A stretch of 37,046 nucleotides of DNA from positions 1 through 37,046 of the IMG/VR virus record IMGVR_UViG_3300008448_000275. The stretch is one strand, 5' to 3'. The notes beneath the pieces are model-generated. The model was not told where the DNA came from. It searched no databases and was given only the letters and a program-made list of their open reading frames with translations. Both the position numbers and the translations under genes were made by a program. Below, one piece after another: positions 30,935 through 36,242 of this stretch. The number at the start of each line of letters is the position of its first letter. Within the stretch, counting starts at the first letter, position 1. This DNA comes from a virus.

Positions 30935-31912
30935 TCATTCGTAGCGGTGTGGATAGGGGTTGTAGAAACACATGTTTGGCGAGTCTTTCTCGCCCACGAA
31001 TTGCCATGAATCGCGGTTGAACCAGAGGAAAATCAAAGGCTCACCGTCTGCGTCGCCGTCATAGTTGCGCTGCTTGAAAACGCGCACGGTTGCGTCTGGT
31101 TCGTCCTTTTTGGTGGACTTGCCTTCTTTGGCTTCAAGCTCTTTGGCCTTGTTGCGCCATACGCCGATCAAGTTGTCGGGCTGGTCAGCAATAGAGCCGG
31201 AGCCTTTGAAGTCGGACTTGTCCAGCGGGTCGGTTTCTTTGTTGCCCTTGCGCATGTGGTGGACTAGATGCACATGGCAGTCGTAATCCTTGGCAATGGC
31301 TGTCATCTCGTCTACAAAGGCCTTTTGCCCGTTGTAGTCATCCTCGGCTCTGACGCACTTCGCCAGGTTGTCGATGAAGATGTGCTTGATGCCTAGCTCT
31401 TTGGCGCAGTAACGAGCCATCCCGACAACCAAGTCCGCATCAGTCGTGCCTTGCTGGTCATACAGCCACAAGCGGCCATCGCTCCAGTCGCCAAACTCGT
31501 CATAAAGCTGGTCGAGTGCGGCCAGTCCGTCAGACCCTTGAAACTCGGGAGAAAACGGGTTCATACCGTTGTACATACGGGTCATGCGCTCAAGGGTTTT
31601 CATGGGCTTCATCTCAAACGAAGCAATCGCAACCTTTTCGCCTTGACCCATCAAAGACAAGGCAACTTGACTGGTCACCAAGCTCTTGCCGTGACCGTTG
31701 ACGCCGCCCCAAATCGTGACTTCGCCATAGCGGAAGTCGAAACCATCACGCACTTTTTCCCAAGGCAAATGAATCCGGCGCTCGGTGTGCTTTGTGCGCA
31801 GGCGTTGCTTCATGTCGCCAATCCACACACGGGCCTTCTTCACCTTCGCTTTTGCGTCCGTCTCCTTCAGGTACGCGGCGAAATCAATATCGTCTGGCAG
31901 CAGTTCAGCCAT
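30935..31912 (-). CDS. DnaB-like replicative helicase (RecA-fold ATPase)
   Basis: Start at ATG 31912 (CGGAG seven bases upstream). The 325-residue product lacks the DnaB N-terminal domain and begins with a short linker. The RecA-like domain has Walker A GVNGHGKS at 70-77, a FEMKP segment (about 99-103) typical of DnaB helicases, and Walker B HIFIDN (Asp181). LVHHMRKG (H/Q motif) and a GSGSIADQPDNLIG stretch follow. It would unwind DNA at the phage origin; the O-like gene is two genes upstream. The gene overlaps the previous one by 8 bases. Confidence 0.88.
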   Translation of the reverse strand: MAELLPDDIDFAAYLKETDAKAKVKKARVWIGDMKQRLRTKHTERRIHLPWEKVRDGFDFRYGEVTIWGGVNGHGKSLVTSQVALSLMGQGEKVAIASFEMKPMKTLERMTRMYNGMNPFSPEFQGSDGLAALDQLYDEFGDWSDGRLWLYDQQGTTDADLVVGMARYCAKELGIKHIFIDNLAKCVRAEDDYNGQKAFVDEMTAIAKDYDCHVHLVHHMRKGNKETDPLDKSDFKGSGSIADQPDNLIGVWRNKAKELEAKEGKSTKKDEPDATVRVFKQRNYDGDADGEPLIFLWFNRDSWQFVGEKDSPNMCFYNPYPHRYE

Positions 31913-32276
31913 TTGTCGCTCCGTCGAAAAATTCAATCCATTGGGGTGTTGTGTCGCGGCGGTCTTCATGCGCATGGCAACCCACCACCTTTGCAGCGCC
32001 TGCGCCCTTGCAGGCCTCAAACATGGCCTTGGCTCGGCTTTCTGTGCTACCCGACACGAAGACCACCAGACCCACCAGAAACCGCAAATCCAGCGAACCA
32101 ATCGAGTCCTTGGCTTCGACTGCAATGCAGGGGGTGTGCGGCTGCATAAGCTGGCCGGTAAGCGTCACTGGCGCGTGCCAGTCGCGTGAAAGTGGCGTCA
32201 CTTCGTCGGTCACGTAAACCGATGCGGGTTTGCGGCCAGCGGTGCGCATGGCGATCAATGGGGCGTGGCCGATCAT
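31905..32276 (-). CDS. Hypothetical protein between O-like and helicase genes (123 aa)
   Basis: Starts at ATG 32276, overlapping the O-like stop by one base, and ends inside the helicase start. The sequence is mainly alpha/beta: KPASVYVTDEVTPLSRDWHA, then a hydrophobic stretch LRFLVGLVVFVSGSTESRA, then a C-terminal CHAHEDRRDT. Position between the initiator and helicase genes suggests a role in replication, perhaps as a loader partner, but there is no motif to prove it. Confidence 0.62.
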   Translation of the reverse strand: MIGHAPLIAMRTAGRKPASVYVTDEVTPLSRDWHAPVTLTGQLMQPHTPCIAVEAKDSIGSLDLRFLVGLVVFVSGSTESRAKAMFEACKGAGAAKVVGCHAHEDRRDTTPQWIEFFDGATNG

Positions 32277-32974
32277 CAGAAGCCCCCCGCAAATGCGCTG
32301 CTGCTTGGCGCGGTGGATGGCTGCTCGTCTTCCCAGCGGCGTTGATTCAGGTACGTGGATGGATTGGGGATGAACTGCCCGCCGTCCTTTTGCCAATCGG
32401 TGCTTTGTGAGCGCGTGGCAAGGTCAGCCAAGATCGTCACCAGTTCACCGGCTTTAACCTTCGCGGCTTTCCATGCCTTCAGTGCAGCAGGCTTACCAAC
32501 CTTTTTCGGGTATGCGGAGTAAAAAGAATCGAAATCCACCGCGCTCGCGGTGTGTATTTCTTTATCTGTATCTGTATCTTTATCTGGAGTTTGTTTGCGT
32601 TCGGTTGCGTTCGGTGTGCGTTCATTCTTGGCTTTTTGGGCCTCGCGCCATGCTTTTGCACGTTCTGCACTACCGTCTTCACGCGAAACCTGCCTAGATT
32701 CCCACCCTTTGAGCCTGTCACCGTCCAAAACTCGGGACTGCATTGCATCAATGATTGCAGTGACTTGTTCGGTTTCTAGGTCTAGTGCGCTCGCAACATC
32801 TTCACAGTTGAACGATTGCGTTCTGCCGCGTTCGGTTGCGTTCGATGCACATACGAGCAAGTGATTGAACACTGCAATCACATCACCAATGCGCTGCCCG
32901 CTTACCTTGGAAATGGTGCGCCACTTAGGGTCTGTTGGCATGTCGTGCCAAAGCCGGAGCCATTGATTAGCCAT
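32276..32974 (-). CDS. Replication initiator, lambda O / DnaT-like
   Basis: The 232-residue protein has a DNA-binding N-terminal part (WLRLWHDMPTDPKWRTISKV, then a winged-helix region to ~90). A charged linker holds PNATERKQTPDKDTDTDKEI. The C-terminal helicase-loading type segment is FDSFYSAYPKKVGKPAALKA followed by FIPNPSTYLNQRRWEDE. This organisation is that of phage O-type initiators that recruit a DnaB-like helicase. Direct repeats inside the gene (32563-32624 and 32816-32845) probably are the origin, as in lambda. The start overlaps the previous stop by one base. Confidence 0.85.
   Translation of the reverse strand: MANQWLRLWHDMPTDPKWRTISKVSGQRIGDVIAVFNHLLVCASNATERGRTQSFNCEDVASALDLETEQVTAIIDAMQSRVLDGDRLKGWESRQVSREDGSAERAKAWREAQKAKNERTPNATERKQTPDKDTDTDKEIHTASAVDFDSFYSAYPKKVGKPAALKAWKAAKVKAGELVTILADLATRSQSTDWQKDGGQFIPNPSTYLNQRRWEDEQPSTAPSSSAFAGGF
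32563..32624. repeat. Probable replication origin: hexamer repeats and iteron cluster 1
   Basis: Four tandem hexamers TATCTG/TATCTT (32563-32586) form an AT-rich stretch. Two perfect tandem TTGCGTTCGG copies (32595-32604, 32605-32614) follow, then a related TGTGCGTTCA (32615-32624). The 10-base period is not a multiple of three, so the protein does not dictate it. Inside an O-like gene this layout recalls lambda ori (iterons beside an AT-rich block). Confidence 0.6.
32816..32845. repeat. Iteron cluster 2 inside the O-like gene
   Basis: Three tandem 10-base units: TTGCGTTCTG, CCGCGTTCGG, TTGCGTTCGA. They match the consensus of cluster 1, about 220 bases away, and are read in different codon phases. 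One helical turn per unit would place initiator molecules on one DNA face. Confidence 0.6.
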
Positions 32975-33264
32975 TACAGAAGCACCCCCTGCACCGCTGG
33001 CAACTTCACAGGCGCAACAGTGCGGCCAGAAACGTTGCAGGCGCGTTTTTCGGCCAGCTCCAAGAGGCCAGCCTTGCGCAGTTCATTGCAGCGTGCGCTC
33101 GTCACATTTATGGGCAGGCCAGTGATACCAACAAGCTCTTGCAGGGAGTAATCAAAGCCAGGACGCACAGCAGCCAGAATCTGAGCCTGACGCGCAGACA
33201 CCGTGCCGTCTTGTGTGATGGCGTGGAATGTGCGGATAGAGGTTTGAGCGACTTGGGTGCGCAT
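32974..33264 (-). CDS. Small winged-helix DNA-binding protein (96 aa)
   Basis: Residues ~20-75 (SARQAQILAAVRPGFDYSL, then QELVGITGLPINVTSARCNE, then LRKAGLLELAEKRACNVSGR) fit a MarR-like winged helix with recognition helix and beta-wing. It lies just upstream of the O-like gene, where replication accessory DNA-binding proteins are often encoded. It starts with TAATG overlapping the previous stop by one base. Confidence 0.75.
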   Translation of the reverse strand: MRTQVAQTSIRTFHAITQDGTVSARQAQILAAVRPGFDYSLQELVGITGLPINVTSARCNELRKAGLLELAEKRACNVSGRTVAPVKLPAVQGVLL

Positions 33265-33431
33265 TACCGGCCTCCCCTGCGAATCTGATCTGCACGAATG
33301 CCAGCGTTTGGGGTAGACCGTGCAAGATCGCTGAAGCGGTTTACACGGGTAGCGTCTTTGCGGGCCTGTGCTTCGGACTTGGTGCGGCCAAGGTTGATTC
33401 CTTTGGCGGGTGCTGTGAATGCGTTGCTCAT
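33264..33431 (-). CDS. Small basic hypothetical protein (55 aa)
   Basis: Start ATG 33431, two bases after the end of the CII-like gene; the stop overlaps the next ATG by one base (TAATG). The product begins MSNAFTAPAKGINLGRTKSE and is strongly basic (KDATRVNRFSDLARS, IRADQIRRGGR). Probably unstructured alone; it may bind nucleic acid. No family recognised. Confidence 0.6.
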   Translation of the reverse strand: MSNAFTAPAKGINLGRTKSEAQARKDATRVNRFSDLARSTPNAGIRADQIRRGGR

Positions 33432-33433
33432 GG

Positions 33434-33805
33434 TTAAGCGGCCTTTTTCAATGCCAACAGTTGCTGCTCCAGTTCGCGGATTTGCGCGTCCTTGGACTTG
33501 TCAACCAGATCGCAATTCAGTCGGTAGGCTTCAAACTGAGCGGGGGCGCGGTTGCCACACAAGGCCATCAAGTCCAAGCGCTTGTTGCTTGGAAAGTTGC
33601 CACGGCCTTTACGCAAACGGGAGAAATGGCCCTTGTCGATTCCCAAGGCTTCGCGGATTGCTTCGTCGCTCAGGTTGGACAGATTCATGCAGAGATTCAG
33701 GGCGGCAAGTTCATCCTTGCAATGCTTGATTAGCTCGGCAGGCACATCCTCTGGGCGGCGCATTTCTGCCATCAAAGGCATCTCACGTTGCGAATAGTTG
33801 CTCAT
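33434..33805 (-). CDS. CII-like transcription regulator (123 aa)
   Basis: The ATG at 33805 was chosen: it lies at the end of a tandem 10-base repeat and just downstream of cro. Residues ~45-75 form a helix-turn-helix (SDEAIREALGIDKGHFSRLR). The C-terminal ~30 residues are a leucine-zipper-like helix (IRELEQQLLALKKAA), which suggests oligomerisation as in CII. Second gene of the PR operon, the same place as lambda cII. Similarity is one of pattern, not close sequence. Confidence 0.7.
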   Translation of the reverse strand: MSNYSQREMPLMAEMRRPEDVPAELIKHCKDELAALNLCMNLSNLSDEAIREALGIDKGHFSRLRKGRGNFPSNKRLDLMALCGNRAPAQFEAYRLNCDLVDKSKDAQIRELEQQLLALKKAA

Positions 33806-33825
33806 GGTTGACTCCGGTTGACTTC
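33806..33825. promoter_or_regulatory. Tandem 10-bp repeat before the CII-like gene
   Basis: GGTTGACTCC and GGTTGACTTC lie side by side, giving TTGA-N6-TTGA, close to the TTGC-N6-TTGC pattern bound by lambda CII. The repeat covers the ribosome binding region of the CII-like gene. Autoregulation by this protein is an inference. Confidence 0.35.
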
Positions 33826-33866
33826 GGTTTTTTCCAAAAAAAAGGGACAGTTGAGGCATGAACAAA

Positions 33867-34121
33867 TCACGCCTTAGCTGTCTCCTTCTTGTGTTTCTTG
33901 GCCAACTCGGGCCAGACAATCTGCCAATCAGCAGGGCACAGGCTTTGGCGCGTAACACGGCGCTTGCTGTGCTTTTCGAGTGCAGCGGCCAACTTGTGGT
34001 CGCAGGGTTTGCACCCGTAACTGACGTTTTTGATGTGGCCGAGCGAGAAACCGCACTTGGCAGCAAGCGTGTTGCGCTCTGCTTCGCTCAGCTCGGAGAG
34101 ATAGGTTTTAAGTTCTTCCAT
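33867..34121 (-). CDS. cro: YdaS/Cro-like early repressor (84 aa)
   Basis: The protein begins MEELKTYLSELSEAERNTLA and has a helix-turn-helix at about 17-50 (LAAKCGFSLGHIKNVSYG, then KLAAALEKHSK), as in YdaS-type Cro proteins. It is the first gene of the right operon and is divergent from the cI-like gene. Only six bases separate the -10 box of PR from the ATG, so the mRNA is predicted to be leaderless and there is no Shine-Dalgarno. It should lower PR/PL and cI expression during the lytic cycle. Confidence 0.82.
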   Translation of the reverse strand: MEELKTYLSELSEAERNTLAAKCGFSLGHIKNVSYGCKPCDHKLAAALEKHSKRRVTRQSLCPADWQIVWPELAKKHKKETAKA

Positions 34122-34127
34122 GCCCGC

Positions 34128-34156
34128 ATTACATCAAATAGTGTGCTGCGTGTCAA
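34128..34156 (-). promoter_or_regulatory. PR promoter with operators for cro / early-right operon
   Basis: On the minus strand: TTGACA (34156-34151), exactly 17 bases, TGTAAT (34133-34128). It is a near-consensus sigma-70 promoter. Operator B overlaps the -35 and operator A overlaps the -10. The predicted start is the A of the cro ATG. Confidence 0.88.
34131..34144. promoter_or_regulatory. Operator A (O_R)
   Basis: ACATCAAATAGTGT, identical to the operator at 36013-36026, and covering the -10 of PR. Weakly palindromic (ACAYY...RTGT ends). Target of the cI-like or Cro-like protein by position. Confidence 0.75.
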
Positions 34157-34169
34157 CACCATTTGATGT
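34156..34169. promoter_or_regulatory. Operator B (O_R)
   Basis: ACACCATTTGATGT, the reverse complement of ACATCAAATGGTGT, centred 25 bases from operator A. It touches the -35 of PR. The same spacing is found at PL. Confidence 0.75.
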
Positions 34170-34192
34170 ATTTGAGGATGTAAAACCGCGCT

Positions 34193-34585
34193 ATGGCAAA
34201 AACTCAAGACCCAAACACCGAATTGCGGCGCGCGGCATTCCGCGCTTACTGCGAATCAAAGGGCTGGAAAAACGATGATGGAACGTGGGCGAGTGTTGAA
34301 ATTGGCAAGCACTTCGATAGGAAGTCCAACCAGATCAACAACATTCTGTACGGGCATGGCTCGTTCGGCCCTACAGTGGCAAGTGCCCTCGCATCGTATG
34401 CAGGCCTAAGTGAAGGCTACTTCGAGCCAGGCGGGGCTTCTGGTGGTTTGTCGCCGGTCGCCTATGAGCTGGGTCGGACCTTCGACAACTTTGGCTTTGA
34501 TGACGAGGACGGAACCGAGAACGCTGCGTTCAATGCAGCAGTAGCTGCGCTGGTTAAATTTTTGCCACCGCGCTCTGCCAGCTAA
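34193..34585 (+). CDS. cI: CI-like repressor, HTH domain only (no S24 peptidase)
   Basis: The 130-residue protein has a helix-turn-helix at about 30-65 (WASVEIGKHFDRKSNQINNI, then GSFGPTVASALASYAGLSEG), of lambda-repressor style. The C-terminal ~55 residues are acidic (FDNFGFDDEDGTENAAFNAA). There is no S24 Ser-Lys autoproteolysis domain and no Ala-Gly cleavage site region of the usual kind, so RecA-stimulated self-cleavage is not expected. It is divergent from cro across the operators. No good Shine-Dalgarno lies close to the ATG; a weak PRM could make a leaderless mRNA. Confidence 0.78.
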   Translation: MAKTQDPNTELRRAAFRAYCESKGWKNDDGTWASVEIGKHFDRKSNQINNILYGHGSFGPTVASALASYAGLSEGYFEPGGASGGLSPVAYELGRTFDNFGFDDEDGTENAAFNAAVAALVKFLPPRSAS

Positions 34586-34733
34586 GCATCTGCGCAGTTG
34601 TGGGGAAGATGATGTACCGCCGCTTCTCTTTTTCAAGCTCTGACACTCTCAGAGTCAAAGCCTCCGGCTGCATTGCTTCTTGTGAAAGCGCAACAGTCTC
34701 CCCCTTCTCCATCTTGTATACATTAAATTGCAT
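34554..34733 (-). CDS. SOS-controlled small protein convergent to cI (59 aa), candidate antirepressor
   Basis: The start ATG is at 34733 with AGAGGG five bases upstream. The 59-residue product begins MQFNVYKMEKGETVALSQEA. It has a heptad-like helix (ALTLRVSELEKEKRRY) and ends with a hydrophobic IIFPTTAQMLSWQSAVAKI. A perfect CTGT-N8-ACAG LexA-type box (34749-34764) overlaps its -10 region (TATAAA). The gene is convergent with cI and overlaps its 3' end by 32 bases. The family is not recognised. By analogy with LexA-controlled antirepressors (Tum of phage 186, Ant of Gifsy phages) it may inactivate the repressor; that function is inference. Confidence 0.72.
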   Translation of the reverse strand: MQFNVYKMEKGETVALSQEAMQPEALTLRVSELEKEKRRYIIFPTTAQMLSWQSAVAKI

Positions 34734-34748
34734 TTTTCCCTCTTGATG

Positions 34749-34764
34749 CTGTGTATTTATACAG
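34749..34764. promoter_or_regulatory. LexA-type SOS box 1
   Basis: CTGTGTATTTATACAG reads CTGT-N8-ACAG; the flanking G and C extend the symmetry. It sits 15 bases upstream of the ATG of the 59-residue gene and covers its TATAAA -10 element, so LexA binding would shut the gene off. Confidence 0.85.
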
Positions 34765-34796
34765 CCTTTGAGGGGTGCCGTGTTGTCTCTTTGGTT
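34764..34796 (-). repeat. Upstream element copy 1 (shared with 35942-35969)
   Basis: Minus-strand element with core AGAGACAAC-x-CG and ending AGGC, located just upstream of LexA box 1. A copy lies the same distance (about 31 bases) from the start codon of the lipoprotein gene at 35512-35910. It is likely a shared promoter region derived by duplication. Confidence 0.5.
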
Positions 34797-34989
34797 CCAT
34801 TTTGAAAATCACAAAAATCGTTTCGACGTCTATCGTTTTGAATAAATGCTGTAAGCAAACACAGTAGAAGTGTTACAAAATTTACAAATAAGGGTAATCC
34901 CCCAAACGGGTGAATTTGACCGAAAGGACAACTAACTAGAGCTGTAAAGGCCGGTGTCGCTGGATTAACCAACTTATAGGGACTAGGAA
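34765..34989. other. Intergenic region between the SOS gene and first lipoprotein
   Basis: About 225 bases without a convincing ORF. It holds LexA box 2, AT-rich promoter-like stretches (TTTTGAATAAAT at 34836-34847; TTACAA...TAATCC around 34873-34900), and the leader of the lipoprotein gene. No terminator is seen. Confidence 0.6.
34849..34864. promoter_or_regulatory. LexA-type SOS box 2
   Basis: CTGTAAGCAAACACAG also reads CTGT-N8-ACAG; its start is exactly 100 bases from the start of box 1. Its centre is less AT-rich, so binding may be weaker. It could control the lipoprotein gene at 34990 (+) or act with box 1. Confidence 0.6.
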
Positions 34990-35460
34990 ATGAAATTTTT
35001 AACAACAGTGGCCGCGCTTGGCCTGTCAGCAGTCGTATCCGGCTGCGCAACCGTAGACACCAACGCCCAAAAAGAACTGGTGCAAGTTCACGACTTTGCC
35101 GGTAAAACAAAGGCGCAGATATGCGGCGCGGCCCGTGACTGGGTGGCGCTCAACTTCAAGGATTCAAAGGCGGTGGTCGAGGTCTATGACTTGGAGCGCG
35201 GCAAGCTGATCGGCAAGGGCAATATGACCCTTATGGGATTCGCTGGCACTCCGCAGCGCATTGGATTTACCATGACAGCAGATTGCAAGGATGGAAAATT
35301 CCGGTCGGCTTGGGGCGACTTTACGGGGAGCTATCAAGGCAACACCTACCCACTCAGGGAGGATTCTATGAATAAGCTGCTGTCTAGCTCGATCGCGGAA
35401 GCCAAGCGGATGGACGCAAGCATGACCGCCTACATCGCAAGCGGGGCGAAGGACTTTTAA
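34990..35460 (+). CDS. Outer-membrane or inner-membrane lipoprotein (156 aa)
   Basis: Residues 1-19 are a lipoprotein signal (MKFLTTVAALGLSAVVSGC) with lipobox VSGC, Cys19 being lipidated. The mature part (DFAGKTKAQICGAARDWVAL, VYDLERGKLIGKGNMTLMG, FTMTADCKDGKFRSAWGDFT) has the look of a DUF4468 / TBP-like fold domain. TATAGGGACTAGGAA precedes the ATG. It lies between cI and PL, where lysogeny-expressed genes such as rex lie in lambda; it may serve in superinfection exclusion or change the host surface. An intrinsic terminator follows. Confidence 0.8.
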   Translation: MKFLTTVAALGLSAVVSGCATVDTNAQKELVQVHDFAGKTKAQICGAARDWVALNFKDSKAVVEVYDLERGKLIGKGNMTLMGFAGTPQRIGFTMTADCKDGKFRSAWGDFTGSYQGNTYPLREDSMNKLLSSSIAEAKRMDASMTAYIASGAKDF

Positions 35461-35479
35461 GAAAGCCCCGCCCAAATAC

Positions 35480-35504
35480 AAGCCCTCCCCGAGAGGGCTT
35501 TTTT
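35480..35504 (+). terminator. Intrinsic terminator after the lipoprotein gene
   Basis: AAGCCCTC (35480-35487), loop CCCGA, GAGGGCTT (35493-35500), then TTTT. Eight-base stem followed by a T-run, 20 bases after the stop of the plus-strand lipoprotein gene. It also separates it from the convergent minus-strand gene. Confidence 0.9.
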
Positions 35505-35511
35505 ACGCCCG

Positions 35512-35910
35512 TTACTTCACCGCGCCTGGCTCTGCGCTTTCCATTGCAGCCGGTGCCGCGCCGCTTCTTGTGCCGGTCCCGCTTGTCGAGTAGGTAATTT
35601 TCTCAAGCACGCCATTCGCGCCGATTTGGTACATCGCCATCGACATGGTGTAGTCAGCCCCGCCAGCAAATGCGCCAACTATCGGGATGAACGTTGCGCC
35701 CTTGACTTGGTATTGCATGCCGCTGTAGCTGATGAACTTCATGCCGCTGGCAATGGATACCGATGTGGGTTTGCCCAGCTTGGCAATGATTTGAGCCTCG
35801 GTAGTCTCACCCTCCTTGAATTGAAGCGCTGCCGCCTCGCTCACCTGTGTGCCTGATGCTGCACACCCGCCCAAAAGTGCTGCCGCCAGCAACGTGATTG
35901 CAATTTTCAT
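35512..35910 (-). CDS. SmpA/BamE-like lipoprotein (132 aa)
   Basis: Residues 1-16 form a lipoprotein signal (MKIAITLLAAALLGGC) with Cys16 lipidated. The mature start FKEGETTEAQIIAKLGKPTS is the conserved helix-turn of SmpA/OmlA (BamE-like) domains. KFISYSGMQYQVKG is the following strand, and a Gly-rich segment with hydrophobic stretch (FIPIVGAFAGGADYTM) comes next. AGGGG precedes the ATG. Likely expressed in the lysogen; a phage lipoprotein of BamE fold could alter outer-membrane receptors or assembly, but this is inference. Confidence 0.8.
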   Translation of the reverse strand: MKIAITLLAAALLGGCAASGTQVSEAAALQFKEGETTEAQIIAKLGKPTSVSIASGMKFISYSGMQYQVKGATFIPIVGAFAGGADYTMSMAMYQIGANGVLEKITYSTSGTGTRSGAAPAAMESAEPGAVK

Positions 35911-35941
35911 TTTCTAGCCCCTGTTATTGACCCTGTAGTTT

Positions 35942-35969
35942 GCCTCATGGGGCGCGTTGTCTCTGGGTT
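35942..35969 (-). repeat. Upstream element copy 2
   Basis: Minus-strand element matching 34764-34796 (AGAGACAAC-x-CG ... AGGC), 31-32 bases from the start codon of the BamE-like lipoprotein. The LexA box is not conserved in this copy. Confidence 0.5.
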
Positions 35970-36012
35970 GCGAATTGCGGGTTTCTACCTAGAAAAAAAT
36001 TTATTCAAAATT

Positions 36013-36026
36013 ACATCAAATAGTGT
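36013..36026. promoter_or_regulatory. Operator C (O_L)
   Basis: ACATCAAATAGTGT, identical to operator A of the right operator. It overlaps the -35 of PL. Confidence 0.75.
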
Positions 36027-36054
36027 TGACAAGAAATACACCGTTTGATGTAAT
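36026..36054 (+). promoter_or_regulatory. PL promoter of the early-left operon
   Basis: TTGACA (36026-36031), 17 bases, TGTAAT (36049-36054): same hexamers and same spacer length as PR. Operators C and D overlap the -35 and -10. The predicted start is the A of an ATG at 36061. Confidence 0.9.
36038..36051. promoter_or_regulatory. Operator D (O_L)
   Basis: ACACCGTTTGATGT, reverse complement ACATCAAACGGTGT; its centre is 25 bases from operator C, the same spacing as at PR. Overlaps the -10 of PL. Confidence 0.75.
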
Positions 36055-36060
36055 ACATCC

Positions 36061-36135
36061 ATGCCGCAAACAAAGCGGAGCAGCAAAGGGCAAGCCCCAA
36101 CGCAAGCAGCTACCACGGCTGGAAACATGGAATAG
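36061..36135 (+). CDS. Possible leaderless 24-residue basic peptide
   Basis: The ATG falls at the predicted +1 of PL, six bases after the -10, exactly as for cro. The peptide (MPQTKRSSKGQAPTQAATTA plus GNME) is basic at its N-terminus. It could be a short N-like RNA-binding peptide or merely a relic of the duplicated PR-cro start. A second frame over the same leader also encodes an Arg/Lys-rich stretch (KGKPQRKQLPRLE) but has no ATG near its start. Confidence 0.35.
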   Translation: MPQTKRSSKGQAPTQAATTAGNME

Positions 36136-36242
36136 GTCTGGAGACAGACAGAGCGCCCTAGCGATGGCGACACCCTTTCGCAAGAGAGGGAAAGCACAAG
36201 CGCCGTGACAGGGGGTTTGTGTTTTTAACCAAGGAGAGAGAA

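Noticed and set aside
31913-32125. 71-residue N-terminal extension of the helicase
   Set aside because: It lies in the preceding gene in another frame, has Trp/Arg-rich shadow composition, and a good ribosome site precedes the ATG at 31912.
34757-35110. Minus-strand ORF of 117 codons over the lipoprotein leader
   Set aside because: It lacks a ribosome site, overlaps LexA box 2 and the signal peptide of the lipoprotein gene, and has no recognisable composition of a real protein.
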